From contig CAYOWQ010000001.1 of assembly GCA_964407695.1 (NCBI GenBank), forward strand, positions 186,001 through 250,000: DNA of 64,000 nt, read 5' to 3'. A program made the translations under genes and the position numbers. The DNA is from CAYOWQ01 sp964407695. GTDB taxonomy: Bacteria; Planctomycetota; Phycisphaerae; Phycisphaerales; SM1A02. The notes beneath the pieces are model-generated. The model worked only from the letters and a program-made list of their open reading frames with translations. It made no database searches and was not told the DNA's origin. Each line of letters opens with the position of its first letter. Positions within the stretch are counted from its first letter, which is position 1. Shown here in pieces: positions 34,649-43,500 of the stretch.

Positions 34649-35899
34649 TCACGCGGACCAGTCGGCCAGCAACAGACCGAGATCCTCCCCATCAACAAGC
34701 CCGTCCGCATTGATATCGCACGGTGAATCCAGCTGATGCCAGGAGTCGAGCAACAGCTTCAGGTCATCGATATCAACAATGTGATTGCAATCAAGATCAG
34801 CAGGAGACGAGGGTAGAGGCGTCAGGACATAGGTGCCGATCTCGAAATGGCCATCGCCCGGATCGAAATACCCGAGAGCCGCCATTTTGCCTGATGCGTT
34901 GAAGTACCCAGCTCCAATGATCCAAGCCGGCTGCGTCAACCCCAGAATTTCGTTCAGATTGAAGAACTCGCCATCGATCCACACATACGGCCACGAAGGG
35001 GCGCCGGATGCAAAGAAGCTTCCTGCAACGAGCCCGTTCGCGATGACATCGCCAAAATTTGTATCGGTATAGCCCGGAATGATACCGAGGTCGGTGAACA
35101 CGCCGTCCCTATAGAGAAAAGTGCGCCACCGAATGGCACTGCCTTCTAGAAATGTGTATTGGCCAGCAATCGTGCCATCGTCCAAAATGCGGATGGCGGC
35201 ACTGCCCTTGGCGTTGGCAGGCATTGGAATCTGCGTGGCCTTCCCGTCTTCCCAAAACATCGCGACACCGTTCACGGGACTTCCGTTTCCCCCAACTTGG
35301 CCAACGATTTGACCCTTGGAATTGATGTCGAGGGCCACAGACTTCGTTCCGCCGAAGTCGGCGGAGAGATCAACGACTTGACCGTCCTGCCACAAGAGTG
35401 CATGGAAGGACGGCGAGGTCGTATACCCTACAATTACTCCCGACTCGTTGATTCCCTTCGCGTAGCCCTGTGTGAATCCGCGTGGCAGGGGCAGCACCTG
35501 AAGAACGCCGTTTGCGTAGCGAACAGGTCCGGTGCCGCCGCCGATCTTGTGCCCCACGGCCACTTCAGATTCGTTCACATCGCTGAAAGAGACCGTGGAG
35601 AATTGCGCGGGCAGGCCGGTGATCTTCTTGAAGCCGGTTTCCGGGGTCCATGTGAATGGAAGGTCGTCATAGAATTCCGAACACGCGGAGGCTTTATAGA
35701 CTCCGTAGATTTTGCCCGATTGCAATAGCGCCCTGGGATATGCGTTCTGAACCGCCCCGGTAAACGGCGGCGGGCACTCCGGCCCGGTGAAAACCTCGTG
35801 GGTGTATCCCGGCGGACAGGCCATCGCGGTCGCCGCCGCAAGACCACAGCACATTCCAACGGCCCATCCTGCACCTCTGACCGCCCTGAAATCTCTCAT
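34649..35899 (-). CDS. Secreted HAF-repeat-like protein with dockerin tail
   Basis: 416 residues from ATG 35899, which has GGAG upstream and begins a signal peptide (MRDFRAVRGAGWAVGMCCGL). The body has repeats of the type VNESEVAVGH, INESGVIVGY, INSKGQIVGQ and DDGTIAGQY, each followed by a W/Y-rich strand. This is the pattern of extracellular HAF-repeat proteins, probably a beta-propeller. The C-terminus has two dockerin-like calcium motifs (DLDCNHIVDIDDLKLLLDSW and INADGLVDGEDLGLLLADWS). Cysteines near the mature N-terminus may form disulfides. No partner gene is evident. Confidence 0.82.
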   Translation of the reverse strand: MRDFRAVRGAGWAVGMCCGLAAATAMACPPGYTHEVFTGPECPPPFTGAVQNAYPRALLQSGKIYGVYKASACSEFYDDLPFTWTPETGFKKITGLPAQFSTVSFSDVNESEVAVGHKIGGGTGPVRYANGVLQVLPLPRGFTQGYAKGINESGVIVGYTTSPSFHALLWQDGQVVDLSADFGGTKSVALDINSKGQIVGQVGGNGSPVNGVAMFWEDGKATQIPMPANAKGSAAIRILDDGTIAGQYTFLEGSAIRWRTFLYRDGVFTDLGIIPGYTDTNFGDVIANGLVAGSFFASGAPSWPYVWIDGEFFNLNEILGLTQPAWIIGAGYFNASGKMAALGYFDPGDGHFEIGTYVLTPLPSSPADLDCNHIVDIDDLKLLLDSWHQLDSPCDINADGLVDGEDLGLLLADWSA

Positions 35900-36046
35900 G
35901 TCACGTACTCCACGGGTCCCGCCACGAAACATGAGAATGCTATCACGGGTTTGTGCATTGCCAAATCGCATCGGCAAAATTCCCATCTTTATTCACAGAG
36001 TCTTGAAGTGGCCCTTGTGGTTGGGGATCTCCTCCGCAGCTCGTAC

Positions 36047-36063
36047 GGTCCGAGGTGCGGACC
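36047..36063. repeat. Copy of the GGTCCG...CGGACC palindrome
   Basis: GGTCCGAGGTGCGGACC, a near palindrome with six-base perfect arms, related to the pair at 14691-14779 and the partial copy at 22198-22213. It lies between the HAF-repeat gene and the tRNA. Confidence 0.5.
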
Positions 36064-36089
36064 CCGACTCTACACATTGCGAATCAAAG

Positions 36090-36176
36090 CGGTGGGGGCG
36101 GGATTCGAACCCGCGAGCGAGCAAGCCCGCTGCCGGTTTTCAAGACCGGTACTTTCAACCACTCAGCCACCCCACC
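36090..36176 (-). tRNA. tRNA-Ser (UGA anticodon)
   Basis: An 87-base tRNA read on the minus strand. The acceptor stem GGTGGGG pairs with CCCCACC, the anticodon stem CCGGT/ACCGG encloses loop CTTGAAA (anticodon TGA), there is a long variable arm (GCGGGCTTGCTCGC region) as in serine tRNAs, and the T arm GCGGG-TTCGAAT-CCCGC is perfect. The discriminator is G as required for tRNA-Ser. CCA is not encoded. Confidence 0.96.
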
Positions 36177-36187
36177 GGGGGCGCGTC

Positions 36188-36218
36188 GAACGGCCGCGGA
36201 GGGTGTCCGCGGCCGTTC
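36188..36218 (-). terminator. Strong GC-rich hairpin between the adhesin gene and the tRNA
   Basis: A perfect 13-base stem (36188-36200 with 36206-36218) and five-base loop, 50 bases past the adhesin stop codon. No U run follows, so Rho-dependent or RNA-processing roles are possible. Confidence 0.55.
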
Positions 36219-36267
36219 AACGGTGGAGATTCTAGTCGCTGGATGGGGTTGTGGTGGACTCGTATGG

Positions 36268-39200
36268 TCAACCGGTCCAGTCGCTGAGGAGCAGGCCGAG
36301 GTCGGCCCCGTTGACGGATCCATCGCCGTCGAGGTCGGCGCTGCACTGTCGGCACGGTCCCCAGGCGCTGAGGAGCAGGCCGAGGTCGGCGCCGTTGACC
36401 GACCCGTCGCCGTTGAGATCGCCGGGGAGAGTCGGATCCTGGAACTCGCCGGTGGCGACCGAAATGGCCGCGGTGGTGTCGGAGGAATTCTGGAATCGGT
36501 CATCTTCAACCATGACGCGGATGCGCAGGTCGTTGATGGGCGAATCGAGCGGCGGGAGGGTCCAGGTGTAGGACGCGGGCTGGGCGGGAATGCGGTGGAC
36601 GATGTCGTGGAAGGTGATGCCGCCGTCGCAGGAGACCTGAATGGTGGCATATCGAACACCTTCGTCGTCGTTGGCTTCCCAGGCGATGGTGACCGGCTGT
36701 CCGCCTGTGAGGGAGGCGCCGGGAGCGGGCTGGGTGAGGGTGACGGTGGGAGCCGCATCTCCGATGCGATCATCCGGACGGACGGAGAAGTAGCTGCTGA
36801 AGAGCCACTCATCGCCCTGAGTCAGGCCGAAGCGGACGCTGTCGGAGCTTGCGTCCACGACGGTGGGGAGCACACCCGCGGCCCCGAACGATTCAAACGT
36901 CATTTGTCCATCGAGGAGGACGTAACCCGTATAGAAGTGCGTGATGGCGTCGTTGAGGGGGACGGGATAGCCGATGGTGAATGAAGTGGCCGGCGGCGTG
37001 GGAGGCGCAACGATGGAGGGGTCGATCGCGACGGGGCGAGAACTTGAGACGACGCGATCCCAGCCGACCTGCCCGAGGCTGTCGATTCCTTCGATGCGTA
37101 CGGTGTAGACGAAGCCGGCCTCCGGGACCGAGAGTGCGTAGCTTCGCTGACCGGCGGGGAGCTCGGCAAGGAGTTGGTAATGGGCGGGGACATCGGCCTG
37201 CACCGAGATGAGGACGCGCTGGCTCACGAGGTCATCGTCGATCGCATCCCAGTTCAGGATGATGGTTGAGCCGGGGGCCGCGACGAAGTAGGGCTGTTGA
37301 AGCTGAATGATGGGGGGATGATTCGAGAGGTCGGGCGGGGTCGTGCGGAACGGAAGAATGGGAATGCCGGAGGCGACCGGATCACCCTGGCCGCCGGGAT
37401 TCTGACTGCTCATGGGGCCGGTGGGATCTCCCCACCAGTTGTGGGTTGCATCGGAGGCGTCGATGACGGCGACCGTGTTGCCTTCGAACCAGTTCGGATT
37501 GGTCTGGCCGTCGAGGTCCATGGTGAAGCCGACGTCGGCGCCGACGTTGTTTTCGAGGAACTGAGACTTGCGCACGATTCCGCCGCCGACCATGGCGCGG
37601 TCGTTGTGGCTGAAGACGCAGTTGTCGAAGAATCCGGGCAGGCCAAGGGCGTCATTGATGATGCCGTACTGGCTGCCGTCGACGGTGGTGTATTCCATGC
37701 GATCCGGCGTGAAGATGCCGTACCACTGGCCGGAGAGCCCTTCAAACGTGACGGGATTGTCGGGGAGGCCTCGTGATTCGAAGGCTGAGGTCTCGGCGAT
37801 GCCATGCCCGGGCTGGAACTTCATGGTGACGCCGGGGAGCACATCGAACCGGCCGACGAGGTAGGGCGACTGATCGACGTGATAGGGGATGCCGGGATCG
37901 GACCAGATGACCGGACCGAAGATCTCGAAGCCGACGGGCTGAACGAAGACGGCGTTGTTGATGTTGCCGCGGGTGGGCAGCGTGCTGCCGGGGAGAATGC
38001 CGCCGGAGACGGAGACGGGATAGAGATTGTTGGTCAGAACATTGTCGGGTCCGAACAGGTAGTTGTTGCCGATGTTGCTGCCGCCGACGTTGATGGCAGC
38101 GCCAGGCGAGTTCGTGACGGTGATGTTGTTGACATAGACATCCTGCTGATCGCGGCTGATGGAAAGTGATCCGCCGTCGAAGGAGAGGTTGTCGACGTAG
38201 ATGTAGCCGCGAAGCGGGAGGGCGCTCGTGCCGTTGATGAAGGATGTGTTGGTAAGGCGGAGGGCGACATCAGAGCACACCAGCGCTCCATCGGCGAAGG
38301 TGCAATGATCGAGCGACATGAACGCGGGGGCGTCCGTGTCGTTCACGATCAGGAGCGAGGAGTTGAAGATGTAGGCGTAAGGGCCTTCAAATGTGCAGTG
38401 GTCGAAGAGATAAGAACCATGCTGTGCGGGCAGAATGTTGGTGTTGATGTGGGCGTAGGCGAGATCGAGCGTGCCGGTGCCGGTGAGCCCGGGCGGGAAT
38501 ACGGCGGCCGATTCGAACATGACAGGATCGGACTCGGTGCCATGACCGATGAGCGCGCCGGCGACACTGAGGGAGCTGTCCTCTTCGATCTGAACGAGGG
38601 TGCCCGGCTCAAGGATGAGCGTGGCGCCCTCGGGGATGAGGATATTGGTATTGACCACGACGGGATTCATCGCCGGTGTCCACGTGACCGTTTCATTGGC
38701 CAGTGGAATGGGTGGGCCGGCCGGAATCTGATTCAGCGCCATGGTGTCGACGGCGACAATGGTCGCCACGTCGAACTGCGAGGCGTTTGCATCAAAAACG
38801 CGCAGGGCGAGCCGACCGTCTCCGGGAATATCAACACCGACCTGCAGCCAGGCGTCGTACGGAAGAGTGGTGAATTCGGCCAGAACCTGAGTGAAGCTGC
38901 CGACGGCCGCAGCACCGGAGCCGGTTGTCGTTGCGCCCGTCGGCGAATAGCGGACCTGGAATGTTCCACCCTCCTGCATGCCTCCGCGGACGACGAAGTT
39001 GAGGGTGTCGCCCTGCACGTTGCCGATCTCGGGCAGCACAGCCCAGCAGGAGACACTTCCGCTGGCGCCGCCCTTGGAGCACTTCATGAAACTGAAGCCG
39101 GAGTGCGGCGTGAACTCGTTGACGGCGAACGGCGGTTGCCACGCGGGGCCGAATGAAATTGTGCCCTTGTCCTGAAAGGTCCAGCCCTGTTCATTGATGA

Positions 39201-39939
39201 GCCGGCACGGACCTTCCCCGCACACGCCATCGAGGTCTTCAAAGCCTTCGGGCATGGGGCCGGGCGTGGGTTCGGGGTGGGCGACGGAAACGTCTTCGAC
39301 GCCAAAATACATGGATTCCGACCCCATCTGTCGGAACGCAATTCGACCGGGCCCCGGCAGCGTGACCTCCCATTTCGTCCAGCCGTCGTAGATCCCGGAG
39401 TTGTAATTGGGCATCGGCGAGATGAAGAGCAGCACGTCGGAGAAATCGCCGAGGTCGGTGGCGCCCGGGCCGGCATTGACTCCGCCTGAAGGGGAGTATC
39501 TCACTTCGAAGTGAACCGATTCAAACGGCGAGGTGTCGCTGGAGATGGTGTAGAACGTGAGCACGTCGCCAGCCTGTTGCCCGCTGATGGCGGGAAGAAT
39601 GGCCCACGCGCTGTACTGCGAACCTGAACCGCCCGACGAGTCCTGATAGGCCGCGAGGTAGCCGGTGCCTGAAAGGGGGTTGATGACAGCGCCCCAGCAG
39701 CAGCCGGGCACCCATGCCACGGGACCAAGAGGATTGGAGTAGTTCTTGAAGATCCAGCCGTTGTCGGAGAGACCCTTCGGCCCCCAGCCGCCGATTGGAA
39801 CGAAGCCTTGATTCTCGAACTGCTCGGAGAACACGGTCTGGGCTGAGGCGGTGGTGGAGATCGCGAACGAAACGGTTACCAAGGCGGCCGCGGCGGCGAG
39901 CGACTTGAGGCAGCGACATTGTGAAATAGAGTGTGTCAT
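36268..39939 (-). CDS. Very large secreted adhesin-like protein with beta-helix and dockerin tail
   Basis: 1223 residues from ATG 39939, giving a signal peptide that ends ISTTASAQ. Two N-terminal jelly-roll modules of the cleaved-adhesin / choice-of-anchor J type (about 35-225 and 235-400) share W-x-F-x-D/N openings and SAWAILP or SCWAVLP strands. A central region of about 450 residues reads as right-handed beta-helix repeats (YLFDHCTFEG, MSLDHCTFADG, LTNTSFING). A fibronectin/Ig-like region follows (VTLTQPAPGASLTGGQPVTI). The tail is a dockerin-like pair (GDGSVNGADLGLLLSAWG and GADLGLLLSDWTG). It begins 22 bases after the propeller gene, so the two form an operon. Binding of carbohydrate or matrix is inferred. 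Confidence 0.85.
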   Translation of the reverse strand: MTHSISQCRCLKSLAAAAALVTVSFAISTTASAQTVFSEQFENQGFVPIGGWGPKGLSDNGWIFKNYSNPLGPVAWVPGCCWGAVINPLSGTGYLAAYQDSSGGSGSQYSAWAILPAISGQQAGDVLTFYTISSDTSPFESVHFEVRYSPSGGVNAGPGATDLGDFSDVLLFISPMPNYNSGIYDGWTKWEVTLPGPGRIAFRQMGSESMYFGVEDVSVAHPEPTPGPMPEGFEDLDGVCGEGPCRLINEQGWTFQDKGTISFGPAWQPPFAVNEFTPHSGFSFMKCSKGGASGSVSCWAVLPEIGNVQGDTLNFVVRGGMQEGGTFQVRYSPTGATTTGSGAAAVGSFTQVLAEFTTLPYDAWLQVGVDIPGDGRLALRVFDANASQFDVATIVAVDTMALNQIPAGPPIPLANETVTWTPAMNPVVVNTNILIPEGATLILEPGTLVQIEEDSSLSVAGALIGHGTESDPVMFESAAVFPPGLTGTGTLDLAYAHINTNILPAQHGSYLFDHCTFEGPYAYIFNSSLLIVNDTDAPAFMSLDHCTFADGALVCSDVALRLTNTSFINGTSALPLRGYIYVDNLSFDGGSLSISRDQQDVYVNNITVTNSPGAAINVGGSNIGNNYLFGPDNVLTNNLYPVSVSGGILPGSTLPTRGNINNAVFVQPVGFEIFGPVIWSDPGIPYHVDQSPYLVGRFDVLPGVTMKFQPGHGIAETSAFESRGLPDNPVTFEGLSGQWYGIFTPDRMEYTTVDGSQYGIINDALGLPGFFDNCVFSHNDRAMVGGGIVRKSQFLENNVGADVGFTMDLDGQTNPNWFEGNTVAVIDASDATHNWWGDPTGPMSSQNPGGQGDPVASGIPILPFRTTPPDLSNHPPIIQLQQPYFVAAPGSTIILNWDAIDDDLVSQRVLISVQADVPAHYQLLAELPAGQRSYALSVPEAGFVYTVRIEGIDSLGQVGWDRVVSSSRPVAIDPSIVAPPTPPATSFTIGYPVPLNDAITHFYTGYVLLDGQMTFESFGAAGVLPTVVDASSDSVRFGLTQGDEWLFSSYFSVRPDDRIGDAAPTVTLTQPAPGASLTGGQPVTIAWEANDDEGVRYATIQVSCDGGITFHDIVHRIPAQPASYTWTLPPLDSPINDLRIRVMVEDDRFQNSSDTTAAISVATGEFQDPTLPGDLNGDGSVNGADLGLLLSAWGPCRQCSADLDGDGSVNGADLGLLLSDWTG

Positions 39940-39961
39940 GGGAGTTGTGTCGGTTAAGGGT

Positions 39962-42160
39962 TCAGGACCAGGAGCCAAGGAGGAGACCGAGGTCGGCGCC
40001 ATTGACCAATCCGTCGCCGTTGAGGTCAGCGCTGCATGAGCGGGGGCAATCGCCCCACGAGCTCAGCAGGAGTCCCAGGTCTGCGCCATCGACAACAGAA
40101 TCAGAGTTGAGATCACCCAGGAGCGTTGTGGGCTCCTCGTGAAGAACGATTTCGACGACGCCTTCACTGACGGTGGAGACCCAGAGGTCGCCGTCGATGT
40201 CAAATTCGACATCGGTGATCTGGTAGTGGGAGAGCGGTGTTTCGCCGTAGGAATAGACCTCCCAGTTCGTCCCATCGAAAAGGACGACGCCGTTGGGCCA
40301 GATCACCGGTTGGCTGAAATCGGCGCTGGTGAAGCCGACCAGGCCATCGGAGCGCACGGCCAGACCGTGAATTTGATTGGCGGGGATGGGCGAGTTGTCG
40401 GTGGTGTATTGCGTCCAGACGCCATCGACGTAGTGGGTGAGACCGTAGCCGCCGATCCAGATTCCACCCGCGGGATCAGCTTTCACGGCCGTGCCGCCGG
40501 AGATTGGCGCACCGTGATGGATTCCGATGGCGAACCACGTTGAGCCGTTGTACACGTGCAGGCCGGTATCGGTGACGACCCATAGGTTGCCGTCGATATC
40601 GAGTGTGGCGTCATTGACGTAGTTGGCGGTGGTGAATGCAGCGCCGAACAGGTGCTGTTCCCAGTCGTTGGTCTGGGCGTTGTAGTGGAAGCCGCCGGTG
40701 TAGTCAGAGAAGGCCCAGATGTCGCCATTGCCGTCGGCGATGATCCTCACGAATGAGTCGACACCGAGGCTGGAGTTCTGCCAATTCCAGAAGTCGAGGA
40801 ATTCTCCTGTTGCGGGATCCCATCGCCCGATGCCGTTGCCGCCCATCCAGATGAAGCCGTCATCGTCTTCGAACATGGAGTACATGGGCTCGTTTCCTGC
40901 CCAGGGGTAGGGTTCGGAGAAGTCATTATGGTTTCCGAAGTTTCGCCAGCGGGTGGGGGTTGAGCCATCGCTGCCGAGCATTCGCGTCAGGCCCGCCTCA
41001 CCGGTTGAGAACCACATGTTGCCGGTGTGGTCGGTCTGGATGTTGTCGACGAAGTAGTCGGGAAGTCCGGCGTTGAACGTGTTCATCCGACGGAGCAACT
41101 GTCCGTCTGCGGTGTATTGGCGCACGCGGCCGAGGGCCAGTGTGCTGCCATAGTTGTTGATGAAGATGTCGCCGTTGGGCCGCTCGATGACGGACCGGGG
41201 CAGGCCCTCGGCATCAACGAAGAACTGCGGTACATCGTTAACGATCTTGAAGACGGGTCCGTACCAGGTGGAGACGAATACGGCGCCGTCGAGGCCGATG
41301 CTCAAGCCCGTGACAGGGCCATTGGCGCCAAGAGACGGCCACGACTTGTAACCGGCACCGTTCCATCGCCAGGGTCCACCCGATGACGCGATGAACCAGA
41401 GGTTGCCGGATGGATCCTGTCGAACGCTGGCAAAGGTCGCTCCTCCGCCCTGATAGGTCCAGGAGGTGCCATCGAATGTCGAAAAGCCGGTCTTCGATTC
41501 ATGGGTCACGAACACCTGGTTCCCAGCGCCGACTTCGAGGCCGCTGACACCGCCCGTGAGCGGATGCGGGGTCCATTGATCTCCGGCGGGGTCGTACTCG
41601 AACAGTTTTCCGAGCGGACCATTGATCTGGGAATTCACCATCCAGACGTGCCCTGCACTGTCGGTCTCAACCTCACTCACGCCGTTCACGGTGAGTGGCG
41701 AATTGGCGGCATTCCACGTCTGCCAGGTGGCCTCGGGTGTTGCGGCGTGGCGATCGAAGCGGGTGAGGCCGCCTTCCGAGGCGATCCAGACAACGCCGTC
41801 GCCTGAGAATGCAAGGTCGTCGACATAGACCGAAGGAATCGGATGGTCTTCGTTTGACCAGACCTGCCAGAGGCCGGTCTCGAAGCCGCCGCCGGGGAGC
41901 GGTCCCGAAAATTCAAGCTCGTCGGCGGGAAGCATGGCGATTCCGATGTCGAACCAGAATGGCCATCGAGAGGCGATCCAGAGATTGCCGTCGGGATCGA
42001 CGTCCATCACGCGGACTTCGGATCCGGGTACTCCCGTGGTAGAGGGCTTGAGAATATTGAAGGGTGGGCTGGTCGGAATCTCGCCGAACACCTGCGAGGT
42101 TGAGAGGATAACGAAGGCAGCAATCAGGCTGCCGCGCAATGATGAGACAAGGTCGATCAA
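39962..42160 (-). CDS. Secreted two-component-regulator-type propeller protein with dockerin tail
   Basis: 732 residues from TTG 42160. The TTG start is supported by AGGAGA eight bases upstream and by the signal peptide that follows (LRGSLIAAFVILSTSQVFG). The body is built of repeats with D-x-x-G-x-x-W-I/F-A/G motifs, such as DPDGNLWIASRW, SGDGVVWIASEGG, DPSGNLWFIASSGG, DHTGNMWFSTGEAG, DDDGFIWMGGNG, DIDGNLWVVTDTG and DIDGDLWVSTVSEG. These are the blades seen in sensor propellers of two-component regulators, here without kinase or membrane domain. The C-terminus has the dockerin pair (SVVDGADLGLLLSSWG and GLVNGADLGLLLGSWS). It is the first gene of an operon with the adhesin. Confidence 0.85.
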   Translation of the reverse strand: MIDLVSSLRGSLIAAFVILSTSQVFGEIPTSPPFNILKPSTTGVPGSEVRVMDVDPDGNLWIASRWPFWFDIGIAMLPADELEFSGPLPGGGFETGLWQVWSNEDHPIPSVYVDDLAFSGDGVVWIASEGGLTRFDRHAATPEATWQTWNAANSPLTVNGVSEVETDSAGHVWMVNSQINGPLGKLFEYDPAGDQWTPHPLTGGVSGLEVGAGNQVFVTHESKTGFSTFDGTSWTYQGGGATFASVRQDPSGNLWFIASSGGPWRWNGAGYKSWPSLGANGPVTGLSIGLDGAVFVSTWYGPVFKIVNDVPQFFVDAEGLPRSVIERPNGDIFINNYGSTLALGRVRQYTADGQLLRRMNTFNAGLPDYFVDNIQTDHTGNMWFSTGEAGLTRMLGSDGSTPTRWRNFGNHNDFSEPYPWAGNEPMYSMFEDDDGFIWMGGNGIGRWDPATGEFLDFWNWQNSSLGVDSFVRIIADGNGDIWAFSDYTGGFHYNAQTNDWEQHLFGAAFTTANYVNDATLDIDGNLWVVTDTGLHVYNGSTWFAIGIHHGAPISGGTAVKADPAGGIWIGGYGLTHYVDGVWTQYTTDNSPIPANQIHGLAVRSDGLVGFTSADFSQPVIWPNGVVLFDGTNWEVYSYGETPLSHYQITDVEFDIDGDLWVSTVSEGVVEIVLHEEPTTLLGDLNSDSVVDGADLGLLLSSWGDCPRSCSADLNGDGLVNGADLGLLLGSWS

Positions 42161-42306
42161 GGGGATTCTCCTGGGAAACGCGATTCACTCTGCGCGAGCC
42201 TGCCGCATCCAGCAGAGAGCCCCACGGTCCGTTCCAATACTTGCCGATTCAGATTAATTCGGGGCGCATGGGGAGTGAACCCCGCTTAACGCAAGTGTGC
42301 CGCGAG

Positions 42307-43485
42307 CTACCGACAGGCGGCCAGGGCTTCGATCGCCTGCTCGATCTGGTGTTCGGTGTTATAGAAGTGGGGCGAAATCCGGATGAGGCCTCGCCGGGCG
42401 GCGATGCGGATTCCGCGCTCTTCGAGGGTCTTCACCACGTGGTCGGGGCGACCCTGTTCCGGACGGGGCCAGAGCGCGGTGATGGCACTGGGATGTTGCG
42501 GTTCAACGCCGCCGACCACGTCGTAGCCAGCGCGGTGGGCGGCGGCTCGGGTAAATCGGGCGAGGTCGAGCAGGCGGTTTTCGATCGCCTCAAGGCCAGC
42601 CTTGAGGAGCAATTCGAGGCTGGCGGAGAGGCCGCAGATTCCGGCGATGTTCCAGCAGCCGGGTTCGAAGCGACGGCCGTCGCGGCGGAGGATCATGTGG
42701 TCGCCGCTGAACGACGCGGCGTCGACCATGTTGAGCCAACCGACGATGGGGGGGCGGAGTCGCTCGAGGTGGATTCGGCGGCAATAGAAGATTCCCACGC
42801 CTTCGGGACCAAGCATCCATTTGTGGCCATCGGCGGAGGCGAAGTCGATGCCCATGGCTTCGACATGAAAGGGAACGTGGCCGATGGATTGAATGGCGTC
42901 AACAACGATCAGCCCGCGGCAATGATGGGCAGCGCGGGCGAGACGGGCGACGTCATGGTGCTGGCCGGTTGCAAACTGGACGTGGCTGAGGGCGAGGAGA
43001 TTCGTGGCGTCGGGCTTGAAGGTGTCGTGCATCGCCTGAATGAGGGCGTCGTCGGCAACCTGGAGTTCTCCATCCGCAGGAACAATGACGACCCGCACAC
43101 CATCCTGTTGAAGGTCTTCCCAGACGAATCGATTGGCGGGGAATTCGACCTGGGGTACGACGACGGTGTCGTTGGGACCGAGTTGAAGTCCGCGAGCGAC
43201 CGTGGAAAGGCCGGTCGAGGTGTTGGGCACGATGGCGATTTCCTCTTCCGACGCGGCTTGAATCAGTGTGGCGGCGAGACGTCGCAAGCGTGCGGGCATG
43301 TCGTAGGCCCATGACTGGGAGCCAAAGCGTTCCCACGCATCGACATATCGGCGCATGGCGGCTGCAACCGGCCGCGGCAGAGGGGATACAGCGGCGTGGT
43401 CGAGGTAGGTGAGGCTGTCGAGCACGGGAAAGAGTGCGGCATCGCCGACGCCGAGGAGGTGGTGGTCCGTGATGGGCTGATTCAC
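42307..43485 (-). CDS. Class V aminotransferase (cysteine desulfurase-like fold)
   Basis: 392 residues. PLP-dependent class V features are present: LTYLDHAAVSPLP near residue 25, NTSTGLSTVARG near 88, VVDAIQSIGHVP with the PLP-binding Asp near 196, and the Schiff-base lysine in SADGHKWMLGPEG (Lys222). Length and the LRPPIVGWLNM segment resemble isopenicillin-N-epimerase/kynureninase-like members rather than IscS, which would show a catalytic Cys loop. The substrate is unknown. It is divergent from the metallopeptidase gene with only 15 bases between start codons, so promoters must lie inside the opposite coding regions. Confidence 0.85.
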   Translation of the reverse strand: MNQPITDHHLLGVGDAALFPVLDSLTYLDHAAVSPLPRPVAAAMRRYVDAWERFGSQSWAYDMPARLRRLAATLIQAASEEEIAIVPNTSTGLSTVARGLQLGPNDTVVVPQVEFPANRFVWEDLQQDGVRVVIVPADGELQVADDALIQAMHDTFKPDATNLLALSHVQFATGQHHDVARLARAAHHCRGLIVVDAIQSIGHVPFHVEAMGIDFASADGHKWMLGPEGVGIFYCRRIHLERLRPPIVGWLNMVDAASFSGDHMILRRDGRRFEPGCWNIAGICGLSASLELLLKAGLEAIENRLLDLARFTRAAAHRAGYDVVGGVEPQHPSAITALWPRPEQGRPDHVVKTLEERGIRIAARRGLIRISPHFYNTEHQIEQAIEALAACR

Positions 43486-43500
43486 GACTAGACTCTAGGT

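Noticed and set aside
42139..43314. A 391-codon plus-strand open frame opposite the class V aminotransferase
   Set aside because: The aminotransferase on the minus strand has its PLP lysine and other motifs; the plus frame is its antisense.
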